From: Yeosuana marina
GTDB lineage: Bacteria > Bacteroidota > Bacteroidia > Flavobacteriales > Flavobacteriaceae
Length of the DNA stretch: 64,000 bases
Direction: 5' to 3'
NCBI RefSeq assembly: GCF_011762485.1
Contig: NZ_JAAKGI010000005.1
Span: 248,001 to 312,000, forward strand
The first letter of the stretch is position 1. Each line of letters begins with the position of its first letter. Below are positions 17,336 to 24,759 of the stretch, one piece after another. A model generated the notes under the pieces. It did no database searches, was not told the DNA's origin, and saw only the letters and a list, made by a program, of their open reading frames with translations. The position numbers were made by a program, and so were the translations under genes.

Positions 17336-18650
17336 TATCATTTTTCTTCTGTTAATAATTACAAGCGGTTGGAATAGTACTCGTCTGCTAGCTCAAGAAA
17401 ACTTAAGTATTATTGAAATAGACAAACTAACTTATGACTATTTTAACCAAAAAAAGTGGGATGAACTGATTGATTTAGGCAAACAGTCGTTAAAAAACAA
17501 TATTGATTTTTACTATTTACAATACCGAATGGGTATTGCCTATTACAATAAACGTAATTATAGAAAAGCAATCCCATATTTTGAAAATGTAGTTAGCATA
17601 ACTCCTGAAGATGCCATCGCAAAAGAATACTTATATTATTCCTATTTGTTTGGGTTGCAAGTTGAAGACGCAAGAAACGTACTTGTATCTTTTAACACTG
17701 CTGAGCACCGTGAAAAGATAAGCTTCTATAACCAGGAAAAAACAATTAACGGTGTATCGTTAAATTATAAAAACATTCTATTTGATGATTATGCCATAAA
17801 CAATACAGTTGTAGATAACCTTACCCAAAGAACAAGAAATTCTTTGAGTTATTACTCTGTTAATTTGTTTAATTATGCAGCAAATTCATCCATTTTCGAT
17901 TTCAATTTATCACTTTTAAGCGGTAAAAATTCTATATACGATATCGCTTATTCTCCTAAAATTATTGAAGAAAAAATGAAGCAATATCAGTTGTATTTTT
18001 CTTGGAATAAACATATCGGTAAAGGCACAAACCTAAAGTTTGGTTTAACTTATATGAACGAAACGCTAGATTGGAACGAATTACAGCAAACTACAACAGG
18101 CAACGTTAATAGTCCTAATCAAACACTTATTTACAACGGAAGTTTTAGCAATTTTGCATCATATTTCTCTTTTTCAAAAACTATGAAGAATGTAGATTTT
18201 ACCTTAGCAAGTAGCTTTTCAAGAATTAACTCAAATAGTTTGATACAACCATCGATATCAATAAGCTATTTTCCTTTAGGAAATGCATCATTATACACAA
18301 AAACAGATGTATTTTATCAACATAATTTCACTTACCAAAGCAATAAAAATATTGTTTTAAAGCAAAGTATTAATAGCACTATTAGTCCTAATTTCGGTTT
18401 GAATATTTTCGGGTTGTACGGTAAAATATTCAACTTTGTCGATGATGAAGGCATGACTATGTATAATAATTTGGATGCATTAAATTATTGGTACGGAGCA
18501 AGTGCTAATTACTATTTTAGTAACAAAGTTCAGTTCTACATTATTTTAAAAAACGAAGGACTCATAAACCAATATACTCAGGATGAGATTATTATAGACA
18601 ATCCTTATAATTCCAGGTCTATATTAATGGGTATGCAGTTCAATTTTTAA
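17316..18650 (+). CDS. TPR domain / outer-membrane beta-barrel protein (YaiO-like)
   Basis: About 444 aa from the ATG at 17316. An upstream in-frame ATG at 17274 would precede the signal peptide with a charged stretch, so it is not preferred. The signal peptide ends near RLLAQEN. Residues about 25-130 are TPR-like (DELIDLGKQSLKNNIDFYYL, RMGIAYYNKRNYRKAIPYF). From about residue 150 to the end, alternating aromatic/polar strands (YYSVNLFNYAANSSIFDFNL, YSWNKHIGKGTNLKFGLTYM-like stretches) finish with ILMGMQFNF, a C-terminal Phe typical of outer-membrane barrels. The plan resembles YaiO-type barrel proteins. It starts inside the UT-M23 gene (20-bp overlap), so it belongs to the same operon, and could form the outer-membrane end of the system. 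Confidence 0.7.
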   Translation: MKHLKFNIIFLLLIITSGWNSTRLLAQENLSIIEIDKLTYDYFNQKKWDELIDLGKQSLKNNIDFYYLQYRMGIAYYNKRNYRKAIPYFENVVSITPEDAIAKEYLYYSYLFGLQVEDARNVLVSFNTAEHREKISFYNQEKTINGVSLNYKNILFDDYAINNTVVDNLTQRTRNSLSYYSVNLFNYAANSSIFDFNLSLLSGKNSIYDIAYSPKIIEEKMKQYQLYFSWNKHIGKGTNLKFGLTYMNETLDWNELQQTTTGNVNSPNQTLIYNGSFSNFASYFSFSKTMKNVDFTLASSFSRINSNSLIQPSISISYFPLGNASLYTKTDVFYQHNFTYQSNKNIVLKQSINSTISPNFGLNIFGLYGKIFNFVDDEGMTMYNNLDALNYWYGASANYYFSNKVQFYIILKNEGLINQYTQDEIIIDNPYNSRSILMGMQFNF

Positions 18651-18698
18651 TACTTAAAATTCGTTAATATTTTAATAAATAATATAAAAGTTTAAATC

Positions 18699-19310
18699 AT
18701 GAAATATATCATTTTATTAACATCGATAATTTTTGTTGTCATACAAGGGCAAGCTCAAGATGTAAAAAAAATTCAAACTGCTTTTGAAAATAGCTATACG
18801 TTTGAAAACGACAATAATATTGAAAATTCTATTCGTGTTTTAAAAGACGTATACCTTGATGATTCTTATGAAATTAATCTTCGTCTAGGATGGTTATATT
18901 ATCAGAAAGGTGATTTTTATGAATCTCAAAAATATTATACCAAAGCCATTACAATACTACCCTATTCTGAGGAGGCTAAATTTGGTTTAATATTACCTAA
19001 GGCAGCCACAGCGAAATGGGATGATGTGATTGATATTTACAAACAAATCCTTATTATTTCACCTAATAACACTACTGCCAATTATAGATTAGGATTGATT
19101 TTTTACAATAAAAAAATGTTTAGCGATGCCTATGTATTATTTGAAAAAGTTGTAAACTTATATCCTTTTGACTTTGATGGTTTACTTATGTATGCTTGGA
19201 GTTCATTACAAATTGGCAAGTCAAAAGAGGCACGCATCTTATTCAATAAAGTACTTATGAATACCCCTAATAATGCCTCTGCACTTGAAGGGCTTGCTCT
19301 TCTAAAATAA
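18699..19310 (+). CDS. Periplasmic TPR protein
   Basis: 203 aa. The signal peptide ends near QGQAQD. The rest is TPR repeats: LRLGWLYYQKGDFYESQKYY, VIDIYKQILIISPNNTTANY, RLGLIFYNKKMFSDAYVLFE, SLQIGKSKEARILFNKVLMN and TPNNASALEGLALL. TPR proteins of this kind act as scaffolds between periplasmic and outer-membrane components. It is the last gene of the plus-strand run, 48 bp after the barrel protein. No clear terminator follows. Confidence 0.7.
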   Translation: MKYIILLTSIIFVVIQGQAQDVKKIQTAFENSYTFENDNNIENSIRVLKDVYLDDSYEINLRLGWLYYQKGDFYESQKYYTKAITILPYSEEAKFGLILPKAATAKWDDVIDIYKQILIISPNNTTANYRLGLIFYNKKMFSDAYVLFEKVVNLYPFDFDGLLMYAWSSLQIGKSKEARILFNKVLMNTPNNASALEGLALLK

Positions 19311-19448
19311 TTGAAGTCTTTTTTTGTTATCCAAAGAAAATCATCATATAATGTGGTTTATATTATAAAATAAATTTAATTCTTAACCTATATTTGATTA
19401 TCTATAATTTGGATATGGAAAATCTAATATATTTAATATTTGTACTAA

Positions 19449-19610
19449 TTAGAAAAAGATGACATTTCTACAAAAGGAATACAGGAATCATTAGTTGATG
19501 CTACAAGTCATCACTCTTCATACTAAAATTCTCTAAATCTAGCAGATACTTTAAAAGAAATTGGGTTTAATATTCCTAACATTAAATTTATTAATCATGA
19601 GGTTAGATAA
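19449..19610 (+). pseudogene. Broken reading-frame remnant of unknown family
   Basis: This frame has one internal TAA at 19524 and reads plausibly coding on both sides (KGIQESLVDATSHHSS, then NLADTLKEIGFNIPNIKF up to a TAA at 19608). It has no start codon or ribosome site of its own. The composition looks protein-like, but I cannot assign a family. Confidence 0.3.
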
Positions 19611-19668
19611 ATTAAAAAAAGATAAATGATGGCACAAATTGGGCACAAAAGAAAATAAAAAATCCTAA
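19603..19668 (+). pseudogene. Possible C-terminal remnant of a mobile-element gene
   Basis: In a second frame the sequence reads LDKLKKDK, one TGA, then WHKLGTKENKKS and a TAA that lies inside the following stem-loop. The position, directly before a terminator-like hairpin and an attachment-like site, is where integrase genes usually end. The identity as a recombinase tail is a guess from position. Confidence 0.25.
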
Positions 19669-19696
19669 CGCATTATATAGTAACTTGTTAGGATTT
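19660..19696 (+). terminator. Stem-loop, likely terminator
   Basis: Perfect 10-bp stem (AAATCCTAAC with GTTAGGATTT), 17-nt loop. It lies at the end of the short frame 19603-19668. The T-run is only three bases, so strength is uncertain. Confidence 0.5.
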
Positions 19697-19699
19697 GCT

Positions 19700-19797
19700 C
19701 TAGTGACCACGAAGGGATTCGAACTTTTTGCTCTAACCCTTATGTTTATTACCTTACCAGCTTATGTTTATATTTTGGTGAAACAATAGTGAAACAT
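19700..19797 (-). repeat. Attachment-like repeat, copy 1 (tRNA T-arm-like)
   Basis: On the minus strand GTTCGAATCCCTTCGTGGTCAC looks like the 3' end of a tRNA or tmRNA (T-loop TTCGAAT, then an acceptor-like segment), but no anticodon arm precedes it. GAAC at 19721 is followed exactly 57 nt later by GTGAAACAATAGTGAAAC, a direct repeat of GTGAAAC. Copies with the same 57-nt spacing occur near 61.4 and 62.2 kb. An att-site scar is the best reading. Confidence 0.45.
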
Positions 19798-19973
19798 CAA
19801 TTTTTCATTACCTAGTCAAATATAATTCTTTTAAATTATTAACAAATTAATTTTTGTAAACAATTATTTCTAATTCTTTAGAAAACAAATAAGATATGTT
19901 CATTCAATTTCTATGAAAAAGACTTTTCTCAAATATTAATATGGATTACTTTATTTGTATTCATTCATACACT

Positions 19974-21638
19974 CTATTTATTTCTAATTCTTTTATTTAA
20001 CTGATAGTAATATAATGAAGGAATGTCTTTTAATGTTTTGTTTAAATATTCAATGTAAGCCATGGGTTCATAAGATATAGTGAAATTATGGTTTCCATGT
20101 ACGCCTATAATTCTAGCAAATGGTCCGTCTTTCATTCCATTCAATAGAATAGGATCATCATAATCTAAACCGCCCAATACATCGACCTGGATATTCCAAA
20201 AAGTACTGTAGGCTCCATGAGAGGGTTTCCAGTAACCAGCACCTCCTCCTTCAAACAATGGATAGCTTCTATCTTCATTTGGTGTAAAGTGTACCTTAAT
20301 GTTATCAAATAGGTTTTGATTATTTGCGCCTGAATGTTGATCTAAAATGGGATCTACAAATACTTCACAATCTGTATAAACACTTTTAGTAGCAAATGTA
20401 TTAAAACTTAAAGGGTGTACTGCCTTATTATAAACTTTTATTCCTTCAGCCAAAACATTATATGTGCCTTGCATCATAACCGTATAATGAGCAAAAGTTT
20501 TTCCTTTTGTAGTCACATTTTTAATAGTAATATTGGCAATTTCTTCACTTAAAATACCACTGTCTGCATTTTCTATAACAACATTTTTTACCCAACTATT
20601 ATAAAGGCGGGTTAAATAAATACCATTAAAACCGGGCTCAACATGATGTGCAACTCTTGGTGATTCTGGAAACATAATTTTTATATTTTCCACACCTACT
20701 TCTTCAAGGTGTTGCCATACAACTAATTGTGCCTCATAACTGGGTTTTATATCTATTGTTAAAGGACTATTAATTGTTAATGTGTTTCCTGAAATAGCAA
20801 TTATACGAACTTGCTGTTTTACAAGAGGCAAATCTGGAAAATTCCAATGATGAGAGCCTACTTTAACTTTTTGGTTCTTATATAAATCATTAATAATTTC
20901 ACCATTTTCACTATCCTTATTAAAAAGCTGTAATTCTACAACATCCCCTACATTCAAATTATTTATTTCAGATGTTTTAAAACTGAATTCACCGCGCTTT
21001 CCTGAAGATACTTTAGCAACTACCTCATATGGCTTTTCGTATTTCTGAAGATATGACTTAACGCGAACACCAGGTAATTTAGTCCAAATAAAACCTCCAG
21101 ACCAGGCATATTGTGAAAATGGTAAATCTATATTGTTTTCTTTTTCTATTTGGCGTTTGTCAAATTCTATTAAATACTCCCTAAGCTCTTGCAGAGCCTT
21201 TGGATTATTATTATACATTAAAGGTCTAGGGCAATAAATCTCGGTTCCGTTTAATCCAGTTCCAGCTCCCCGTAACACAAAATTACTTCGTTCTATATAA
21301 AGAATATCACTTAAAATAAGTCGTCCTTCTGGCAATTGTAAGACAACTTTACCATTATATTTTGAAGACTCCTCTATGGCGTATTTCAAAGCTTTGGAGT
21401 CATCAAGTCCATCATTAGGAATCACACCAAAATCCGACGCATTAAAAATTTTTCCTGAGGACTTTGGTATATCTATTTCACCATTATGATACCCAGCAAA
21501 GCTAAAATCTGGCAAATAATTATTCTCTTTTACATATTTATTTGTAAGTATAACAGGTAGTTCTTGAGCTAAAGTTTTAAAACTGAAACTAATTACTAAA
21601 ATTAATGCAGTTAGAAAATTAAAAAGGTAATATTTCAT
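19974..21638 (-). CDS. DUF4955 / pectate-lyase-3-type beta-helix protein
   Basis: 554 aa with a cleavable signal peptide (ends near KTLAQE) and no lipobox. FNASDFGVIPNDGLDDSKAL at about residue 65 is the N-terminal signature of the pectate-lyase-3/rhamnogalacturonase beta-helix superfamily, and rungs follow (RSNFVLRGAGTGLNGTEIYC; VGVENIKIMFPESP; NITIKNVTTKGKTF). The C-terminal region (GGAGYWKPSHGAYSTFWNIQ) matches what I know as DUF4955. The family occurs in uronate-polysaccharide PULs, but its activity is not known to me. It lies downstream of kduD after a strong terminator, so it is expressed by read-through or from its own promoter. Confidence 0.65.
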   Translation of the reverse strand: MKYYLFNFLTALILVISFSFKTLAQELPVILTNKYVKENNYLPDFSFAGYHNGEIDIPKSSGKIFNASDFGVIPNDGLDDSKALKYAIEESSKYNGKVVLQLPEGRLILSDILYIERSNFVLRGAGTGLNGTEIYCPRPLMYNNNPKALQELREYLIEFDKRQIEKENNIDLPFSQYAWSGGFIWTKLPGVRVKSYLQKYEKPYEVVAKVSSGKRGEFSFKTSEINNLNVGDVVELQLFNKDSENGEIINDLYKNQKVKVGSHHWNFPDLPLVKQQVRIIAISGNTLTINSPLTIDIKPSYEAQLVVWQHLEEVGVENIKIMFPESPRVAHHVEPGFNGIYLTRLYNSWVKNVVIENADSGILSEEIANITIKNVTTKGKTFAHYTVMMQGTYNVLAEGIKVYNKAVHPLSFNTFATKSVYTDCEVFVDPILDQHSGANNQNLFDNIKVHFTPNEDRSYPLFEGGGAGYWKPSHGAYSTFWNIQVDVLGGLDYDDPILLNGMKDGPFARIIGVHGNHNFTISYEPMAYIEYLNKTLKDIPSLYYYQLNKRIRNK

Positions 21639-21680
21639 TTTAATTATTTTTTTAAGGTATAATAACTAAGCTATAAAAAA

Positions 21681-21718
21681 AACAGCATGAAGATATTTTT
21701 ATAAATCAACATGCTGTT
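21681..21718 (-). terminator. Rho-independent terminator after kduD
   Basis: On the minus strand a perfect 9-bp stem (AACAGCATG with CATGCTGTT, 20-nt loop) is followed directly by a run of eight T residues. It ends the DUF4861-kduI-kduD unit and separates it from the DUF4955 gene. Confidence 0.75.
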
Positions 21719-21758
21719 ACTAACAACTAAACTAACTCATATAAACAATATTCTATTT

Positions 21759-22550
21759 TTAATCTTCATTTAATGGTTTTCCTATGGTTGCTAAAATACC
21801 ACCATCAACATACACAACATGTCCATTAACAAAATCGCTTGCTTTTGAACTTAAAAAAATGGCTGTTCCTTGCAAATCATCTGGATTGCCCCATCGACCT
21901 GCTGGTGTTCTACTTATTATAAAGTCATTAAACGGATGTCCATCTACTCTTATTGGTGCTGTTTGACTTGTTGCAAAATACCCAGGACCAATGCCATTGG
22001 TTTGAATATTATATTTAGCCCATTCTGTAGCCATACTTTTTGTAAGCATTTTTAAACCACCTTTTGCAGCTGCATAGGCACTCACAGAATCTCTACCCAA
22101 TTCACTCATCATGGAGCATATATTTATGATTTTTCCGCCACCACGTTTTATCATACTTTTTGCAACATGCTTTGAGACTATAAATGGACCTACTAAATCG
22201 ATTTTAACAACCAATTCAAAATCTGCTACTTCCATATCTACAATAGATGTTCGTTTTATAATGCCCGCATTATTTATCAAAATATCTATGGGACCTACTT
22301 CAGATTCTATTTTTGCAATAGATTCAGCAACAGCTTTTTCATCAGTAACATCAAATACATAACCATAGGCTTTTAAACCTGATGCTTTGTATTCTTCTAC
22401 CGCTGACTCTAATGAATCTGTACTGTTGTTATTAACAACAATTGTAGCGCCTGCATTTCCTAATCCTTTTGCCATAGACATTCCAAGCCCATGAACAGCT
22501 CCAGTTACTAAAGCTACTTTTCCTGTTAAATCAAATAAGTTTATTGACAT
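21759..22550 (-). CDS. kduD: KduD-type 2-dehydro-3-deoxy-D-gluconate/gluconate 5-dehydrogenase (SDR)
   Basis: 263 aa classical short-chain dehydrogenase. The NAD(P)-binding motif reads TGAVHGLG, the structural motif NNAGIIKR, and the catalytic Ser...Tyr-x-x-x-Lys is in ICSMMSELGRDSVSAYAAAK. The C-terminal GHVVYVDGG is usual for the family. Next to KduI the expected step is interconversion of DK-II (2,5-diketo-3-deoxygluconate) and KDG. It starts 14 bp after the kduI stop, in the same operon. The SDR call is firm; the KduD substrate comes mainly from context, as gluconate 5-dehydrogenases look alike. Confidence 0.8.
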   Translation of the reverse strand: MSINLFDLTGKVALVTGAVHGLGMSMAKGLGNAGATIVVNNNSTDSLESAVEEYKASGLKAYGYVFDVTDEKAVAESIAKIESEVGPIDILINNAGIIKRTSIVDMEVADFELVVKIDLVGPFIVSKHVAKSMIKRGGGKIINICSMMSELGRDSVSAYAAAKGGLKMLTKSMATEWAKYNIQTNGIGPGYFATSQTAPIRVDGHPFNDFIISRTPAGRWGNPDDLQGTAIFLSSKASDFVNGHVVYVDGGILATIGKPLNED

Positions 22551-22564
22551 ATATCTTTTAAATT

Positions 22565-23395
22565 TTATCTTAATTCATTTATTTTACAAACGTCCATATC
22601 ACCATAGTCGAGATTTTCTCCCGCCATACCCCATATAAATGTATAATTACTTGTTCCGGAACCTGAATGAATAGACCAAGGAGGTGAAATAACGGCTTGA
22701 TCATTTTGAACCCAAATATGACGTGTTTCTTGAGGTTGCCCCATAAAATGGCATACCGCTTGATCTTTTGGAACATCTAAATAATAATAAACTTCCATCC
22801 TTCTATCATGCACATGTGCAGGCATGGTATTCCAAACACTTCCTGTTTTTAGTTCTGTCATACCCATTTGAAGCTGACACGTCTCTACAATCCCACCAAT
22901 AATCATTTGGTTTACGATTCTATGATTTGCAGTTTCTAATGACCCTAACTCTATTTTATTAGCTTCAATTTTACTTACTTTTTTAGTTAGAAAATTTCTA
23001 TGCGCAGGAGCCGAATTAATATAAAATTTCGCAGGATTTGCTATGTCTTCACTATTAAAATGAACCTCTTTATTTCCTTTTCCTATGTACAATGCTTCTT
23101 TTGACTCTAAATGATACAATTTACCATCAACCTCAATACTTCCTTTTCCTCCAACATTAATAATTCCCATTTCTCTTCTTTCCAAAAAATATTCTGATTT
23201 TAATGGGTCAATGGTTTCTAGTGTTAAGGATTTTAATGGAACAGCAGAGCCTGCTATATATCTATCGTAATGTGAATATGTAAGAACAACTTTATCTTCT
23301 TGCATCAAATTATCTATTAAAAACTCATCTCTTAACTGTTTGGTATTATAGTTTTTTACAGCTTCTGGACTTGAAGCATATCTGGTATCGTACAT
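22565..23395 (-). CDS. kduI: 5-keto-4-deoxyuronate isomerase
   Basis: 276 aa, the standard KduI length. Signature stretches are RYASSPEAVKNYNTKQLRDE at the N-terminus, the metal-binding cupin motif WNTMPAHVHDRRMEVYYYLD with its His residues and Glu, and HSGSGTSNYTFIWGMAGENL near the C-terminus. KduI converts 5-keto-4-deoxyuronate (DK-I), formed from unsaturated uronates, to DK-II. It follows the DUF4861 gene by 45 bp and precedes kduD by 14 bp. Together with GH88 this shows that the PUL releases unsaturated uronic acid. Confidence 0.92.
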   Translation of the reverse strand: MYDTRYASSPEAVKNYNTKQLRDEFLIDNLMQEDKVVLTYSHYDRYIAGSAVPLKSLTLETIDPLKSEYFLERREMGIINVGGKGSIEVDGKLYHLESKEALYIGKGNKEVHFNSEDIANPAKFYINSAPAHRNFLTKKVSKIEANKIELGSLETANHRIVNQMIIGGIVETCQLQMGMTELKTGSVWNTMPAHVHDRRMEVYYYLDVPKDQAVCHFMGQPQETRHIWVQNDQAVISPPWSIHSGSGTSNYTFIWGMAGENLDYGDMDVCKINELR

Positions 23396-23440
23396 TATTT
23401 TATTTTTTTATGATTCTAATTATATCCATTTAATATTTTG

Positions 23441-24586
23441 TTATAAACCAATCACAAGACCATCGTCTGATAATTGCTGTCTTTCATTTTCGAGATAATC
23501 AAACCATTGGTTTTTATTAGTGATAACACCTGCCCTATCCCATACAGCACCAGCATAATAGATAAACGATTTATTTTTAGGCACCTCTATTGTGGCTATA
23601 AATTGATTACCTCTAGTTTTCATATTATTAATCTTGGAAGGGATAACAACTCCTACACCCGTTGTCCCATCATCACCGTGTTTTGGTTCCCAATATCCTA
23701 AAACACCCTTTTCTTTATCTAATAGTTCAAATCCATCTTCTGGGCGCTTAACAATTCCTATAGCTATTGGAAGGCTATCTAGTCCTTCATTATATGTGTA
23801 CTGAACTTTAATTTTATTTAACTGTGAACCTGCGTCTAAACTGATTGTTTTGGTTGCTTTTACTTTCATTCCGGCTACATCCCAAGTATCAAAATCTAAT
23901 TTAAACGTTGTTCTTAATGGCCCGTTATCTAAAATCTTCCACTTTGTATAGTTTTTTGAATACCAAATACTATCATTTACATAAGGCGCGCAATTTCCTG
24001 CTCCTAGCGTAAACCCTACATGGTAATAATCCATTCCATCTCCGTGATCTATATGATATTCGCCACGTTTATAGCGCTCATTAATAATCATCTTATTAGT
24101 GCGTTTAACCCAAACATCGGTCCCATAAGCATTTTGATTGGGAACAAGTTCCAAAGCCTTTCCGTACATTCTAAACGCTATTTTATCGTTCTCCCAAGCA
24201 AAATCATCATATCGTTCTGGAACATAACGTGCATAAGTTTTAGTTGCAAATTCACTATGCTTCTCTTTAAGAAAGGATAATTCAATTTTTTCATTACTTT
24301 TTAAAGAAACTTGGAGCAATAGATTAACTGGTTTTTCTCCTGCCAAATTCTCTAGTTGATAAACTATTTCTCCATTTGTCTTTGAATTAATTATCTTAAA
24401 GTTGTCTCCATTTATCCATGGATAATTTTCAATCACTTTATCCCAAGAAATCGAAATAACTTTATCCTTACAGTCAACGTTACTTGTGTTCTCTATGGTA
24501 ATACTTTTTTCTCGATTGGCGCAACCAATGGTTAAAAGCATAAAAACAAAAAACAATACTATTCTATTTATCCTTTTTGTTATCAT
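23441..24586 (-). CDS. DUF4861 family lipoprotein
   Basis: 381 aa. The lipobox LTIGC anchors it to a membrane, after which a beta-rich protein follows. Motifs include ARYVPERYDDFAWENDKIAF, RMYGKALE, YGTDVWVKR, YHIDHGDGMDYYHVGFTLGA and SKNYTKWKILDNGPLRTTF, which I recognise as the DUF4861 family. Members commonly lie beside KduI/KduD in Bacteroidota PULs acting on uronate polymers, but I know of no established catalytic function. The gene heads its own transcript: a -7 box and a regulator-like direct repeat lie just upstream. Confidence 0.7.
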   Translation of the reverse strand: MITKRINRIVLFFVFMLLTIGCANREKSITIENTSNVDCKDKVISISWDKVIENYPWINGDNFKIINSKTNGEIVYQLENLAGEKPVNLLLQVSLKSNEKIELSFLKEKHSEFATKTYARYVPERYDDFAWENDKIAFRMYGKALELVPNQNAYGTDVWVKRTNKMIINERYKRGEYHIDHGDGMDYYHVGFTLGAGNCAPYVNDSIWYSKNYTKWKILDNGPLRTTFKLDFDTWDVAGMKVKATKTISLDAGSQLNKIKVQYTYNEGLDSLPIAIGIVKRPEDGFELLDKEKGVLGYWEPKHGDDGTTGVGVVIPSKINNMKTRGNQFIATIEVPKNKSFIYYAGAVWDRAGVITNKNQWFDYLENERQQLSDDGLVIGL

Positions 24587-24607
24587 AATTTCAAATTTCG
24601 TTACTTA

Positions 24608-24662
24608 CAAATTTAAAAAAGTTTAAGTCAACAAAAATCCTAAAAACATAGCAGAAAAGTCC
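24608..24662 (-). promoter_or_regulatory. Promoter with direct-repeat operator for the DUF4861-kduI-kduD operon
   Basis: Read on the minus strand: GGACTTTT (24662-24655), 14 bp, GGATTTTT (24640-24633), 17 bp, then the -7 box TAAATTTG (24615-24608). The repeat period is 22 bp, two helical turns. The same geometry occurs before the SusC gene at 33147-33201, so it is probably the binding site of the hybrid regulator encoded at 33248-37345. Confidence 0.65.
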
Positions 24663-24759
24663 GAAACATGATAAATTGTCAACTTTTGAAAAACAAACCA
24701 ACACTAAACTCTGTATATAGAAATTAAAGGCACAAATAATCTAGAAACCTCAACAAGAT

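Larger units (their letters stand above)
19311..19973. other. Gene-poor scar between operon and PUL
   Basis: 663 bp without an intact gene. It contains a broken reading frame (19449-19610), a second short frame with one stop (19603-19668), a 10-bp stem-loop overlapping its end (19660-19696), and an attachment-like sequence (19700-19797). These are described separately. I read the region as the remains of an integrative element. Confidence 0.5.

Noticed and set aside
19690-19740. A complete tRNA gene
   Set aside because: Only a T-arm-like segment and an acceptor-like tail are present; no D arm or anticodon arm can be folded upstream on the minus strand.
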